Shown here one piece after another: positions 38,986 to 52,039 of a stretch of DNA of 64,000 nt. The position numbers were made by a program, and so were the translations under genes. The DNA comes from Edolisoma coerulescens. Lineage: Eukaryota > Chordata > Aves > Passeriformes > Campephagidae. Numbering within the stretch: position 1 is the stretch's first letter; every line of letters begins with the position of its first letter. The DNA lies in NCBI GenBank assembly GCA_013397115.1, contig VWZW01002312.1:650425-714424 (forward strand), given 5' to 3'. Below the pieces are notes generated by a model. It had not been told where the DNA came from. It searched no databases and worked only from the letters and a program-made list of their open reading frames with translations.

Positions 38986-39097
38986 AATGTTATTGACCTT
39001 TAAACCTGTTGTTATCAAACTGCAAGAAAGAGATAGAGACTCTTTTCAGCTGCCTTCATTCTCATGTGACCTGAAGGGAGAATAGGTTCAAAATAGA

Positions 39098-39505
39098 CTA
39101 GTTCCTCCCAGGGCAATACAAGACAGAAGAGAAAAGCACTGTCATTTCCGAACAGCACAGTGCTAGAGTAAACTCAGCATGAAAAAGGAAGGAGTTGCAG
39201 CATGTTAGAATTCCTCCTCCACAGCCTGGATTTTTACACGAGACGGATTTGGAGTGTGTTAAAAAGAAGAGGATTTTAAAAAGTACTTTGAAATGGAGTA
39301 CTTTGAGAATGAGCTTTTTAAGGACAACTGATGTCTGACTGCTAGCAATACTGAAGGAATTTTTCGAAATGAGCATTGTTATGAAGCCAAGATCCCGATC
39401 TACCAGCTCCTTAAGGACTGCCGACGCAATGTGGTAATGTGGCTCGTTAGTTTCTTTCAGGCTCTCCTTCCTATTATGACACAGAGATATGTCCCAAGAA
39501 AGTCA
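39098..39505 (-). other. Candidate conserved element or exon: CpG cluster open in several frames
   Basis: Five CpG lie within 39365-39446, with two more at 39239 and 39244, in a background that is nearly CpG-free. On the minus strand the frame is open from 39502 to a stop at 39098, about 134 codons. Between 39480 and 39370 it has coding-like wording, including KESLKETNEPHYHIASAVL and KELVDRDLGFITM. On the plus strand one frame is open from 39332 to 39523 (including EAKIPIYQLLKDC). Another is open from 39339 to 39434 and ends MKPRSRSTSS, LRTADAMW, stop. On the plus strand a CTGACTGCTAG pyrimidine/AG end at 39336-39346 resembles a splice acceptor. I recognise no protein family in any frame. Openness in three frames favours a conserved non-coding element or ancient repeat over an exon, but an exon is not excluded. 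The part from 39098 to 39330 looks like ordinary sequence. Confidence 0.35.
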
Positions 39506-41089
39506 CAGGCTTTAATTTTGACTTGATAGATTTTGCATGGTTATTGAAGATGTTCAGCTGTTGAGTTTCACAATTTTTAGTAAGAAACAAAATTATGTTG
39601 CTGTTTATTGTAAAATTCAGTGTATATAAGTTTTTAAAAGAGAACCCTTTACATACTTTTTGTGACACATTACATAGATTTTTCCCATTCAGCAGTCAGG
39701 TTCAATCCTTACACTTGGAGATAACTTCTGAAAATCTTCAGTAAACTTATTTCAGTAAGAGAAATCATAACAAAAAACTTGAGTTTCTGGAGGCTGGAGA
39801 GTAAAATGAAGTTATAGTTTGTGTGAGCTATTTTGGGATGCTTACATGTAGTTTTGCTGCATAAATAGACTGACTGGTAGACATGTGTCCCGGGAAGCAG
39901 CAGACTTTGTAGCAGCATGTGTGAGACTGTGCTGTGTTATGCTTCATGTGTTTCTCCTCCTCTCTGAGGCGCAGAGGAGCAGAAGTAGCCTGCGATATTG
40001 ATCTGTCTGTATGATTTTCTTGCAGATTTTTTCAGTTAGCAAACAGCAAAGTTTTGTCTTTTGAATATTATTTTTTTCTTGTGAGACCTTTATGCTGCTT
40101 TTTAAAGCTTGATAGGCACTGACAGGACAGCTTTCTATGAAGTATGAGAAATAAATTCCCTTTACTCTCTTAATGTCCCCCACATTTTTTTCTTCTCTCT
40201 GTGTCTTTAATGAAACCACCATAATTTTAATAAACATATAATAGACTAATTGTTCAGAGGTGTATTTTACAGGTATAAAATGATGTATTTTAAAAGACAG
40301 CTTTTTTATATATAATGGCGGATGTGCTACTGGGGGATAGACTAGTAACTAAATACAGTTCTTTGTGAGGAAATACATCCAGTTAATTGAACATTAGCCT
40401 AATAAAGACTTTCAGATAGTTTTGGCTCTGAGTTAAAGCCATGTCGGTATTACTGTTAAAGCAGTTAGTAATTTCTTCCAGTCATCTTTTACTGAAACAA
40501 TTGTGTAGTAAAAGGAAATTAAACAAGTACACTGCTCAAGCTAAAGAGTAGTCCTAGTTGTTCTCAGAAACTACTAGGGCAGAGTTTTGCTGAAATAAAT
40601 GCAATAAGTAGTGTCTCTATCTCTTTATAAAATTGCAATACCATGTTGGTAAACTAAATATTGCTAAAGTGCTACACTCTGCAGGGTGTCTCCAAGGAAG
40701 TGAGATAAAGCATACATACCTTAGCTATTACGTACAACTGTGCAAATAAATCAGTACCTCTGATTAAGTCTGCCTTTCTAATTTTTTTTTGTTTGTTTAT
40801 TTTTGTTTTTGTTGGCTGCCTCCATTAATTCTCACAGGAAAAAAATAGTTTAAAAGAAAAAAAATCCTTGTAACTGATAGTTGCAGTCTGATTTGAACAC
40901 CAAATATTCTGTCTAAAATAACCTGCCTTGTGTTGCTGTTGCCTTTACTTATAAGGCTAATCTGATATCTGAGAATACCTGTTCTGCTGGTTGTAAACTG
41001 GGAGTCCTCTGCTACCTTGCTGTTTGGGAACACTACCTGAGCTCAGAGGTAGCTCTCAGGAAGATACTTGAAGGCTGCTGGAAAGGCAC
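39506..41089. other. Unannotated AT-rich sequence
   Basis: No gene or named repeat. Open frames up to 97 codons (39944-40237 minus) have no domain that I recognise. T- and A-rich runs near 40780-40865 are simple sequence. Confidence 0.5.
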
Positions 41090-41320
41090 ATGCTGTTCTC
41101 TGGTGGTGTGGAGCAAAGCCAGGCAGGCCCTGTCCCAAACAGAGGGAAAACGGGGTGCAGAGATCAGAGAGAGTGGGAGGGAACTGCTGCCTGCCCACAC
41201 CGAGCTCAGCTCCTGGCCACCTCCAAGGAGGTGGCAGCTGAGGCCAGCCCACCCAACCCACGCCACCCAGCCAGGAGCCTTCAAGGTGGGCCTGAGCAGG
41301 ACCAGTTTCCAAACCATCTG
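41090..41320. other. GC-rich island, open on both strands, with a 9-bp palindrome
   Basis: About 230 bases are clearly richer in G and C than anything around them. Frames of 105 and 116 codons on the plus strand (41090-41407, 41103-41453) and of 94 and 89 codons on the minus strand (41317-41033, 41312-41043) are all open, which follows from the scarcity of A/T-rich stop codons and argues against reading any one of them as a gene. A perfect inverted repeat GCCACCTCC-AA-GGAGGTGGC lies at 41216-41235. Only three or four CpG are present, so it is not a CpG-island promoter. An old repeat or an exon fragment remains possible. I cannot name a family. Confidence 0.35.
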
Positions 41321-42141
41321 CTTGACTTCATTTTATGTGCCTTATTGCCTGAATCTGTGGGTTTGTACATTCCTGCAGTCCCCTGGGAGAGAACAGCAAC
41401 ACTATAGTCTTGCCACAATACGAATGCTTAGGGACAAATTAAATCAGGATTAAATCAGCAGCACTGGTAGATGTTCAAGCCAGGAGACAGGAAGAGCTAC
41501 ACCACGTAATTCTTGTTGCTGAATCTGTTAACATAGTGATCCCACTCTATGTAAGAGGAGCAGGCGTGCCTGGGAGGAAGGAGAAGTTGAGTCTCAGGGA
41601 AACAGAGACTTCAGTGACAGGACTGTTTTAAAGTATGGATACCCCTCTTACAGGGGTTTGAGAAAAAATGATCCCAGGATTTCCTGTACCACTTCCCATG
41701 TGAACAAAGCTTCCATGAAAATCAGAAATCAGGCTCCAAACACAGAGACCAGTGAGAGGACAGAAAAGATGTAAAGACAAGACAGAAAAACCTCTGCTCT
41801 TGGTGCCCTGAAATCACACTCACTCTCTGTCCAAAAGACACAGTAAGTTCAGTGTAAAAGCATGTGTGTGGTGAAAGAATTATATTCTTTTCAGTATCAA
41901 TATTACAAAGCACTCAAAGGGTGTCTCTACTGGTGATGTGCTGTGATGGGTACCCCAGCTGACTTTGAGCTGATGAAGGCAAGCCCAGGCTGTGCTGATG
42001 CCTTCCCTTTTAAAGCTGCTTGGGTTGGGGATGGCTGATGTTTAGCATGATGGTAGGGTCTATAAGCAAACCTTCTCTCTCTGATATACCTTGGAAAATT
42101 TATCCTGATGTTATGGTGACTGAAGTAAATGGTATTTATAC
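41321..42141. other. Unannotated sequence
   Basis: No gene or named repeat. Composition at 41450-41780 is moderately GC-rich and purine-rich on the plus strand. Short frames of 63-85 codons have no known domain. Confidence 0.45.
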
Positions 42142-42179
42142 ACATGGTTGGTATTTATGCACATGGTTGGTATTTATGC
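42142..42179. repeat. Two perfect 19-bp tandem units
   Basis: ACATGGTTGGTATTTATGC occurs at 42142-42160 and again at 42161-42179 without differences. A diverged partial unit (TGGTATTTATAC) sits just before, at 42130-42141. The identity suggests a recent local expansion. Confidence 0.95.
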
Positions 42180-44779
42180 AAAACAAGAAAGTGACTTACA
42201 TAAGGGTTATTACCTGTTACGTTGATGCTGGTCATTTCTACCACTCACTGCCACTCATTCCTCAGTTCAGGGTGTGATTGTGAAGTATGGTTTTATATCA
42301 TAAATCTTCTGGAGAATAGTCTAGAAGGGATAAATGATTGTGCAGTCTTTTCAGCTAAGACAATTGATGTGTCTTTTTATTCCAGAGAAGAAATAATAAG
42401 GGAGTAAGGAAATCACGGTAAATTAAACTTTGGCTGAGACAGGAGTACAACTGTTTAACTGAGAATATGATCCATATTTTCTAGACTATTTGCCACTTAA
42501 CAGTAAAGCAGTATAGTGTTTCACAGAAAATGTCATATTTCTGTTGATTTTTTCCTTTTGTAGTGAAAGAAAAGTTTCAACTTAGAAAAAAAAGTTATTT
42601 GGACTAACTGAATTAAAATTTTAGAAGTTTAAATGAGGAACTGATAGCAAGTCAAGCAAGCAGCCTGGATTGTTGGGCAGAACCTACTGGCTGGAAATGG
42701 TGCAGCTGATCAGATTTTAGAATTGCCTTTGTTTTTCATGATACATGTAACTAGCCAAAAGAGATATAAGCCTCAGGAGTATTGTCAGCTTTTTGCCACA
42801 ATCCTTTCTGCATGATGCGACTAGAGATAGTTACCTGTTTACTTTGGGAGTTGGAATCACTGGGTTTTATTCATTTTTTGTAATGTAGTTCGGGCTTTTC
42901 TGGGTTTTGGACCTTTAGTGTTTGATTGCTCTGAAAAGGGCACAGCCTGTCTAGTGGCCCAGAGAGCAGAGGTCTTCAACGATTCAGTCTGTAGTGTTAT
43001 GTAGAACAGTGCATCTGTTCTTACCTAGTTCTAGAAGGGATGATATTGCATGTTTGCAGTATGATTAAGTTCAGTATACTGGAAATTACTGAAGGATGTT
43101 GTCATACATGGATTTCTCAGTCTATGACATATTTATAGATAAGTGGGACAAAACTGATCTCTTGTATGGACTTTCCATGACCCTTAATATGCGGATCACA
43201 AGATGGATGCTAAATGAAAGTTTTATTGAGTGGAGACAATAAAATACTTGTGGCTTGACATCAGTGGATGGCGTTTCTGGGGCAGAAGAGCTAGAACAAA
43301 AGAATGAGCTGACATTCAGCTGTGCTGAGCTCAGGTAGCTGCACTGGTTTCCTGACTTAAAGGTACCATGAAGTGGAACTCTGCAACAAGCACAACCCAG
43401 TCTTTTGGTAGCCCCGTCTGACAGGAGGAAGCTGTAGCCACATCACACTGCTTAGGGATTGGCCATCCCAAAACCATTCAGTTCCTTGGTTAATCCCTTG
43501 GTGCTAGCAAGCCTATTGACAGTACAAAGATGAAGAATGTATTCAATAAATGATACTGAATGAGTTGTATACATACAGGTTATTTTTATCAGACCTATAT
43601 TTGAAGGTAGCTGCTGACTTTCAGACTGGGAATCCCAGTGCTGGTGACATCAACGCCAAAACCAGGTATTACTTGAAGGAATCTTTGTCTACAGGGCAGG
43701 GAATGTGAACATAGGTAAGTGTAACTGTGGACAATATTAACAAAATTCATATCACTTGGCTGTTAAAAGGTTAAGGTTTTTTATTTCTGTGTTGGGTGAA
43801 TCTCTTTTCCTCTCCAGTATTATGATTATTTGTGTGAGGCATTTTTGGTGATATTACTTGTCCTTTGTTGCCATATCTTACGAAACTACTCTTAAAAAAA
43901 AGAGGGTTGGGACCTCACATAATATCCAATTGCACTTTTAGTAGTTGAACGTATTGAATAGAGCACACTGGAAAAGTCCAATGCAAGCTGCACATCATCC
44001 AAACTCATAGGCAGGGACTGTAGTACCAAGAATCATATGTAAAATTGTGGGATTTCTGAATGTTGAGGAAAGCCTGCAAGCTATAGATGAGTTTTCCTAC
44101 ATGAAGTCTGACTTTGAATTCGTAGGTGACTTCATTAAGAAAAATAGGCTTTTGTAAGCAGTATAGGCCTCAAATCATGACAACCATAGAAATTCAAGGT
44201 GGTATATATGCTTTTATTTATTGTTCAGGGCTAATAGGAAAGTCTGCAGAGTCAGCATGACACCATTTTCCAGAGTGTGATATGTTAAACAGTGTTATTT
44301 TTACAAAATGAAAGAGGAAAAAATGCAGTTTTTTCGATGAAGTGTGGTGGGTTTTGGAAGGATCAAGTAGTCTATTTTCTAAAAGAATAAGACATGTCCT
44401 AATGGGCCTGGCCAATAGTTTTTGTAACCTAGTATCCTATCATCACCTGCCGCAACAGAAATACCTGAGTCCCTGGTTAGTTTCTGCAGTCCGTTCTCAT
44501 CATGTTGCCCAGCATTTACTGGTGGTGTATTAGGGATGTTACAGGGTTCATCCTGGCCTTCTGCTTTTCAGATCATCTATGTACCTGTTTGTCTATAGAT
44601 TGCCTAATCTCTTTTCTGAATTTGCTGGTAAATTGTCTTCCACTACAGCCTTCTGACAACCTTTCTGCCTATGTAGGAAAGCCACTTTCCTTACTGTGCT
44701 TTAAAATTAGTTCTGTCATTATGGCATTTCGTGAAAGAGTCTGCATTCACTTATCCAACAGCTCCATGATTCTGTAAGT
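42180..44779. other. Unannotated sequence
   Basis: No gene or repeat that I can name. Frames are 91 codons or less. The segment 43290-43500 is moderately GC-rich, with mixed short direct repeats (gctgtgctgagctcaggtag), without a family assignment. Confidence 0.45.
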
Positions 44780-45200
44780 TCAGTTAAAACCTCCTCAGCC
44801 TTTTCCTGTAGAAACTGAAAAGTTGTAGCCTTCTTATATTTTCCTAAACAGGCTACTTCCCCATCCCTTGATCATTTTAGTTCCCATTCATTGTGTTTCC
44901 TCAAAGACTACTGGGTCCTTGAAATACAGTGACCAGAAGGCAGGCATTACCCAAAATGTGAACACACCAAAGTTCTCACACAGTGGTAAAGTTATGCCTG
45001 CTTTTTTTTTCAGCACCTTTGCTGATGTTGTCCAGTCTGTTGTGTAGCTTTTTTGACTGCCATTTCAAGTTGAGCTAGTGATTTTAAATAATTTTTACTG
45101 CTTTTTAGAGCCATTTCTTTTGGCATGTTCCCATCTCTGTATTTTTGTAGAGCACAAGTATTAGACTTGCCAACATAAAATCTGGTTGCTTTAACATTAA
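44780..45200 (-). mobile_element. Probable very old CR1/L3-like LINE copy, antisense
   Basis: Several blocks occur in the order of an antisense CR1-like consensus widespread in turtles and other amniotes: CCCTTGATCATTTTAGTTCC near 44867; AAATACAGTGACCAGAAGGC near 44921; ACCCAAAATGTGAACACACC near 44950; CACAGTGGTAAAGTTATG near 44979; TAGCTTTTTTGACTGCC at 45045; and TAGAGCCATTTCTTTTGGCA near 45108. The consensus wording I recall is 'tgatcattttagttgc', 'acagtgaccagaactgcac', 'caagatgtgggcgcaccaa', 'tagcttttttgactgcc', 'tagaccccatcatttt'. Divergence is high with many gaps, and borders are estimates. The call rests on remembered consensus and the strong TAGCTTTTTTGACTGCC match. Confidence 0.5.
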
Positions 45201-48200
45201 TGTGGTAAGAACTGCTGTCTAGAAATAACAAGGGATTTTTTTTAAACAAACAAGTATTGCAAACCATGCCAAACAGAACAAACTGCAAAGTTTGACTCCA
45301 GTAAAGAAAGGCACTGCCTCAGAGATACTTTCTTTCAAGCTACATCCAGATAAACACATGTAATACTCTTTCTCCACCACACGCAAGCACACAATGTAGT
45401 CATCTGCCACTCACTTGAGTGTATTAACAATCCTTTTTCAGTTTTCCTGAAAATATAATCTTGTCTTTACAGCACAGTTCTCACACCTTCTCCCTGAGCA
45501 CATCTTGTGGACAAAGCTCTGTTCAAATCCAATGCCCATGAGGCCCAGTGAAGATGTGGCACTTCAGTGTCTGTGCCTAGTTAAAAAAGGGAGAGGACAG
45601 CAAGCTTCACAGGGAGTTCACTTGACAGCTCAACCTGAATGACCAAAAGCCGGTTTACAGCTGGTTCAAGTGAGGATAGAAGGTAGTCCCAACCTGGATG
45701 GATGTTGAGATACCATGATGGAAGTCTTCTCCCTTTTCTACCTTCCATTACATCATGTCTGAAAGAGTTGTTTGTATTTAGTTCGACAACGAGGGGTTGC
45801 CTTACTTCCTACCTTCTATTCTGAGAAGCACAATTGCAGTGTAAGACATAATAGGTGGGATTCAGCTCATCTGGACAGATTTTTATCATACCTGATCTAG
45901 TAACCTCATGCTCTTGGTGGAGAGAAATACTTGCTGTCAGGGTGTGACATGTCTGTGACCTGTTTTAGATGTCTGCCTCAGAAAGAGAGGTACTCTTGAT
46001 GTCACTGATTTTATCAGCCTCAGCTCCACTCAATGTAAGTAATGCATATTAATGAGATCTAACTTGTATGTGGACACCTGCAGTGTGCATATATAGCCAG
46101 ATTAATTCTTTCTGATGAAAGTAATTTAGCTTATGCAGAGTACATGCTTTAATGTTTAGTAGTTTTACTATTATCTTGTAATATAAGGGGAATATTCACA
46201 TAAAATAAGGGAAGTCCAGTATGGGATAGAGAGTATTAGAGCACAAAAGCAAAAATAAACCAACAACTTAGGCTAAATATGATATTGGAAGAACCTTGCA
46301 GTCAAAGTGAGGTCAATTCTCAGCCATGAAATCACTAAACAGTTACATCATCATTCCAATGACAACACAAATGACTCAATCTCATTACTGTGATTCCCAT
46401 CAGATTTCAGCTGTGGTGGCTTCTAATTCAGATTCTAATACGCACTAGAGCATGCTTCTTAAGTCACATTACAAAACCAGAAGTAGATTTCTGCACTCCT
46501 TTATTTGGTACCATTGCTGTTACTGTGAAGATAGGGACATTCATGACTTAGATAGGTGCATAGTATGATATTATATGACCTTTTAAATATTTTTTATTTC
46601 ATCAAAAATCATGAAAGCTTTCCAGACTGTAAGGTATAAAAAGACAGAACAGTTTTAGAAGCTAAATGACAGAAACAAATTTGTTCATCTGACCTAATTT
46701 TCGAGGATTTGAGAAGCACAGAGAGGAACTCATGACTTAAATTAGTTGCTTCTCTGTTTCATTTGATAGTTTTATAACGGCACTTGGTGGTGCCTTTATA
46801 AATATGCTCAAATACTAATACACTAAAATCTCACACACTAATTTGAAAATAGTTTTCTCTATAGTTATTTGAGAAACACTTTTCCCCTTCTATGAAAGTG
46901 TTAAGCATTAAAAAAAAAAAGAAAGAAGATTCCTTCAGAAACATTAATAAGCCTTTTTGTTTTTCAGACATCTGAAAATAAATCCAGTACAGATCAATTA
47001 AAAAAATTTCAGTTTTGCAGTTCCATTTTGCTCTATTTCAGTTCAGTAATCATTATTCAAATAAACTATTTGAATAAAAATTCAGGTTAGACTAGAATAA
47101 AAGGGATTTATTTTTATGAAAAATCCTTTCAGTAATTCTGAAATTTATCCTTAAATTTCTTTTAATATTTGTAAACATTTTGTGTGTTTTTGAAAAGTTT
47201 CAGTTTTGAGGTAATTTTATTGGTTAGTTATCTAAATTTTGAAGAACTTACCATATGCAGTTATATAATACCCCACTAAAAAATCTCTCTATAGTGTGTA
47301 CCCACAACATGTTTCAAAAAAAAGGACAAAAATGCTGCATTCCTACAGTACAAGACAACACATGGCAAGGAGTTGCATGTTGGTGCTTGCTGTCCTGCCC
47401 TGGGAGCTGGTGGGATGATGTTGTAATGATGCCAGTTAACCCTCTGACACTGTGACAGGCTGCTTTTGGAACCCCAGTGACTAATTCCACGTGATGGTGT
47501 ACTACGTCTCATAGCTGCTGCCAGCATCCACCCCCACACACATCACGGCAGATTACAGCAAGAGCTTTTAGGAAATTCTTTCCAAGAGGTATATATTGGG
47601 AAATAAAAAGCCAGCCACTACGAAAGCTCCTTGGTTGCCCTGAAGCGTCCCCTACACAAGATCAGTTATATAAGATCATCTTCTTGTCAGAGCTTTATAT
47701 TCATAATCATCTTTATTGTCTCAGACGTTTCCACATTTAGTAATTTTAAGCTTGTGAGCCGTGCTTTCAAGTGATATGTGGTCTTTCCTTGACTTAACCA
47801 ACATCTATTTTTCTCTTGTCCTAGCCCTATATATATGCCTATTATTGGGTTCAGACGCTCTAACTAGTTTACTTTTACTTACCCCTGTTTTCACTTTTTC
47901 TGTCCTTCTTATTTGAATTTAAATCTTCCTTTCCAGCTGAGTTACAAACAGCCTTCATCATTTGAATGCCATTAAAATTTACCTTTGCAAGACGGCAACA
48001 AAACAGTTAACAGTTCTTTTACCTTCACTTAAAGACAAAAATACTGGTTTCAATTTTTGCCTTCAAAACTTCTAGATATAAAATAGGTGTTTTAATGTCT
48101 AAAACTGAGCAATTGTGTTACTGCAGCTTTCATCCTTCCTTGTTTAACATCTCCTTTGCTGTTTGACACCCTTATTGCTGTATCATGAATACAAATATGT

Positions 48201-51200
48201 TCTAATCAGTTTAATCCTTTTAGTATATTTGCACTTTAGATGTGTGATGGCCATAAAGTCAGTCAAAAGTCCTTTTTTGGAAACATGCATATCTCCTTAA
48301 AATATATCATCTATATTATACAGTATAACATAAATTCTCTCGCTTGTATCTGTGTATTTTCTGAGTGTGTCCAGTGAACCAAAAATTTTATTTACTTCTC
48401 ACAAGTTATACATCTTCATATTTAGTGTGAGAAGCCGCAGTGTGATAAAGCCTGCACTCATGTTCTTTAAGACCAAGTGAAGTGCATCACACTTTCATAA
48501 GTGAACGGCCTGGTCTTACAAGTATTTAATCTTGCTGCTTTCGTTTCATGCCATCCTAAGGGGTGTCTGAATTAAACTGTATGCATAAATACTTTTTTTC
48601 CTTTTCCCCACTCTAACTTTTGTTCCAGTCAAGTATTTTTCTTTCATAAAAATGTATCTTCAATTGTTTTCCCCCTTGGTATAGCTTGAGTAATTTTTAT
48701 CCACTCAAGTCTAATAGTCATGTGACATTCCCAGCTTCCACATTTTAAAATTAAAGATTTAGTGACTACAGAAAAGGTTGTACATTTCACAAATTAAAAG
48801 TTGAGGAAAAGAGCCGTTGTTTTTAAACTCTCACCATTCTAAGACAATCCCTTCACCTATGCTTGCATAGTCAACAGGGGAATTCATATAAGTCCAGAGG
48901 GCTGTTCAGAAAGTCAGAAATGACATCCTAACACAGACAGGTGCTCAACTTTCCTCTGAGCTCTCTCCCCAGGGGCTGCTGGGGAGCCTGGCCTCCAAGT
49001 TCAGACATCTGTGCAAACCTGTGCTATTAATTTTCCCTGGGTGATCTATAAAAAAATGTTTTTTCATGTTTTGCCAAGTGATGTTCGGGACCTTTTTTAA
49101 AAAAAAGAATTTTTTTTTTGTGTAGTTACTTCTTGTTCTTGATTCTTACGTATATTTACTTTGCATGTTTTGCATAAAGATGGTGCGATAATGCTTTTAT
49201 CTGCTGGTGTTGAAATGTACACAGGAAAAAGGAAATACCAAGGAGGGACATTCGATAGAGTGAAATGCCATTTCACAGATGCTGGGTAGATTTTGTCCAA
49301 TTCCTGCATGCAGTTTTTCATTATTTTTCATCTATTAAAATTGAAACTAAATTAAAAAAAAGTTGTTGGCAGGTATAGCCCCATTTTGTGGAGAGAAATA
49401 TGATGAAGTAAAGATGAACATTTAGAAGTTTGCAGGCCTGCTAACTAGCTTGCAGTAAGAGTGTGAGGCTTCTATTTAAGCTACCTCTGACAGACCCAAT
49501 AAGGGTAAAATGGAAAGTGTTTGCCTATGACAAATGGAAATGTCAGGTCACGAGAGAGCAGCAGCAACATCAGTACCTCAGCTGGTAGATGTTCTGGTTA
49601 TACTCATCAGCAGATGTTTTTTAGTGGTAGAGCCCATATTAGTCCCTTGTTGCACTCCCTGCATACTTATTTTGGCTACCAAAACACACAGAGTTACTCT
49701 GAGAAGCTCAGTAACTGCGAGGGGGAAAACCCACCATATGTTCTTACAGGCTGCAAATGGGACTAAGGCCCTGAAGGGATCCCTTGCTGATGCTGAAGAA
49801 TGAAGGCCCTTTTCCCACCCACTTTCATTGTATCACAGGTTTTCTTCAAAGCATTTTCAGTGATGTGAAAGCATTAAAAATGTACAAACACGCTTCCATT
49901 TGTGCATGTTTCTGTATAGCATGGCTTGAAAGTAGTTTGCAGCAGGCAGCTAGGTTGAAAGGAACATTTATGGAGATGTTGTTAATGCTTCCAAATGAGT
50001 TTTGGGTTTTCTTTATGTCTTCTTCAATTTTACTTTACCTTAGTCTTAAAATAGTGCTGAAATCTGAAATTGAAATATATAAACTATAATAATTTGATTT
50101 CCTACTATTCTTTTTGCCAGTCATTCAACCACCTGGACATCAAAAAATTAATTTAATACAGTTTGCAGTTTCAAATATACTCTTCTCAGTCCTGGAATCT
50201 TGTTTACTTGGGAACAACTGTTCATTTAAATGAAAAAAAAAGTCTATACTATAAATTAAGTAAATGCTTATTTACAGCAGCAGACAATAGGGTTTTAATA
50301 GCTTTTCATTCCTTGCTCATATCCTAGCTGTTGTTCCTTCCTTCTCTAAATTTCTTTAGGTTTATTTACCCTTTAATACCCACTGTTTCCCAGTCCTGAT
50401 TGTGTTCTGTCAGCAGCAGGGCTGAAAAGAGAATTGGGTGTATGTTAGGGACTACTGTGACTTGTTTCTGTTCAGATTGAATAACAATGAATTTCCCTTC
50501 TTTTCTGCCTTTATTCTGCAGTATAAACCTCTGCATGAATAAGATAATGAGATGGTAGATGTGTGCTGTTGCTGTGATAAGGGAAAAACATTCTGCTCAA
50601 GTCACTCTGGCTGTTCTTTGGTTTATGTCTTGGATAGTGAATGTTTTGTCTGTGTCTTTATATCCTTTCATAGTTCTCAGTTATTTTCTTGTGCTTTAGA
50701 AAACAGACTTTTAAAATTTGAAATGTAGTGTTTCCCTAGTCAGCAGCCCACGATACACCAAAACCTGCGCTGTAAGTATCCCAAACCCTCCAAAGTTTTG
50801 GTATTACTTCTCAATGTTCAGTGACCCTTTCTACAGCTACTCCACTAGCTCTGGGAGACAGTCAGTGTCCAAAGCGGTGACTAGATTGTTACCTTCTCCT
50901 TCTCTTTATTATATTTAAGGCCTGATTTGATAGTTTTGTCTGCCTTTAGTTTCTGGCAGTTCAAAATGTGCTTCACAATAGAAAGAAATCTGTGATTTAG
51001 AACCCGAGGACAGTAAAACTGTGTACCAGGCTCTTACCACTGTTACCTGTTATTACAAGAAATCCTGGTGATAATAATCTTTCATTTGTACCCACACATA
51101 GAGGAAATCTGTCAAGAATCAAGGAGTAATTGACACAGAGGGTGTGTATGTGGGAAATTACAATATTCAAGGAGAAATATATGCAGCACAAGGGGTCTTT

Positions 51201-52039
51201 TAAAAGTTATAATATTTTTGAAAGGCATGAGAACAGAATACATGGATCAAAGCCAATGGGACGCCTTGGTCTAAGCTTGCTGATGATCAGAGATAGGCAC
51301 TACTGTTGCATAATTAATTACTTTTAAAAAGTTCAACCTATTCTGTCTCAGTTCTCAAGCAAACTGTTCAGATGCCCTTCATTTAATGAGCTGGAAAATG
51401 ATGCTGGCTGGCTCAGTGATATTGAAGCTGCGCCCTTTCCAGCCTAGTCTGCAAAAGCTTATTTTTTGTTTTATCCTCTAGGGAACACTGGCCAAGGTAC
51501 TCTCTGTTTTGGTCTTTTTTTTAATGTCCCTTTTGACATTAGTCAAGACATGATAGTCACCTCCGTGCCATCTGCTCTGAACTCCATGGTGCTAAGGAAA
51601 GATATATGCTTGCCTAGGTTTCAGTGTGACCAAACTGACTATTTAGGTTTGATGCCACGTAGAGTCCAGGACATTTGAGAAAATATATTAAGCGACTCAG
51701 TTGATATTGGCACAGGCACTGTTTTTATGCTTGGTAACACTGTGATTAGTGACTTAATTGCTGACATATGTTTTCCATTCTTTAAGGGTCAGAGATGTGA
51801 GCTGGGAAAACATTAGAAACCACTCTTTGAACCCCTAGTGGTGGCGTCAGCCTTCATAAAGTCTTAGCATTTTTGGCAATTCAAATACCACAATTGCCTA
51901 TTAAAAGGATTTTTTCTCTTACAACTGTGTTCCTGGTATCAGTCAGTTCGTAGCCGATGTTCTTGGTGTTACAAACATGCACAGAGAGCCCTTCCAAATG
52001 AATCTGAGTTTCAGCTCTAGAGATCTGCATTTCCATAAA
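45201..52039. other. Nearly seven kilobases of unannotated AT-rich sequence
   Basis: No gene, RNA gene or named repeat. The longest frame is 101 codons at 49784-50089 on the plus strand, with no known domain. A short A run lies at 46910-46920. Slightly GC-richer patches at 47330-47560 and 48890-49020 (containing CCCCAGGGGCTGCTGGGGAG) are unexplained. The old LINE copy at 44780 may extend beyond 45200 but cannot be followed. Confidence 0.5.
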
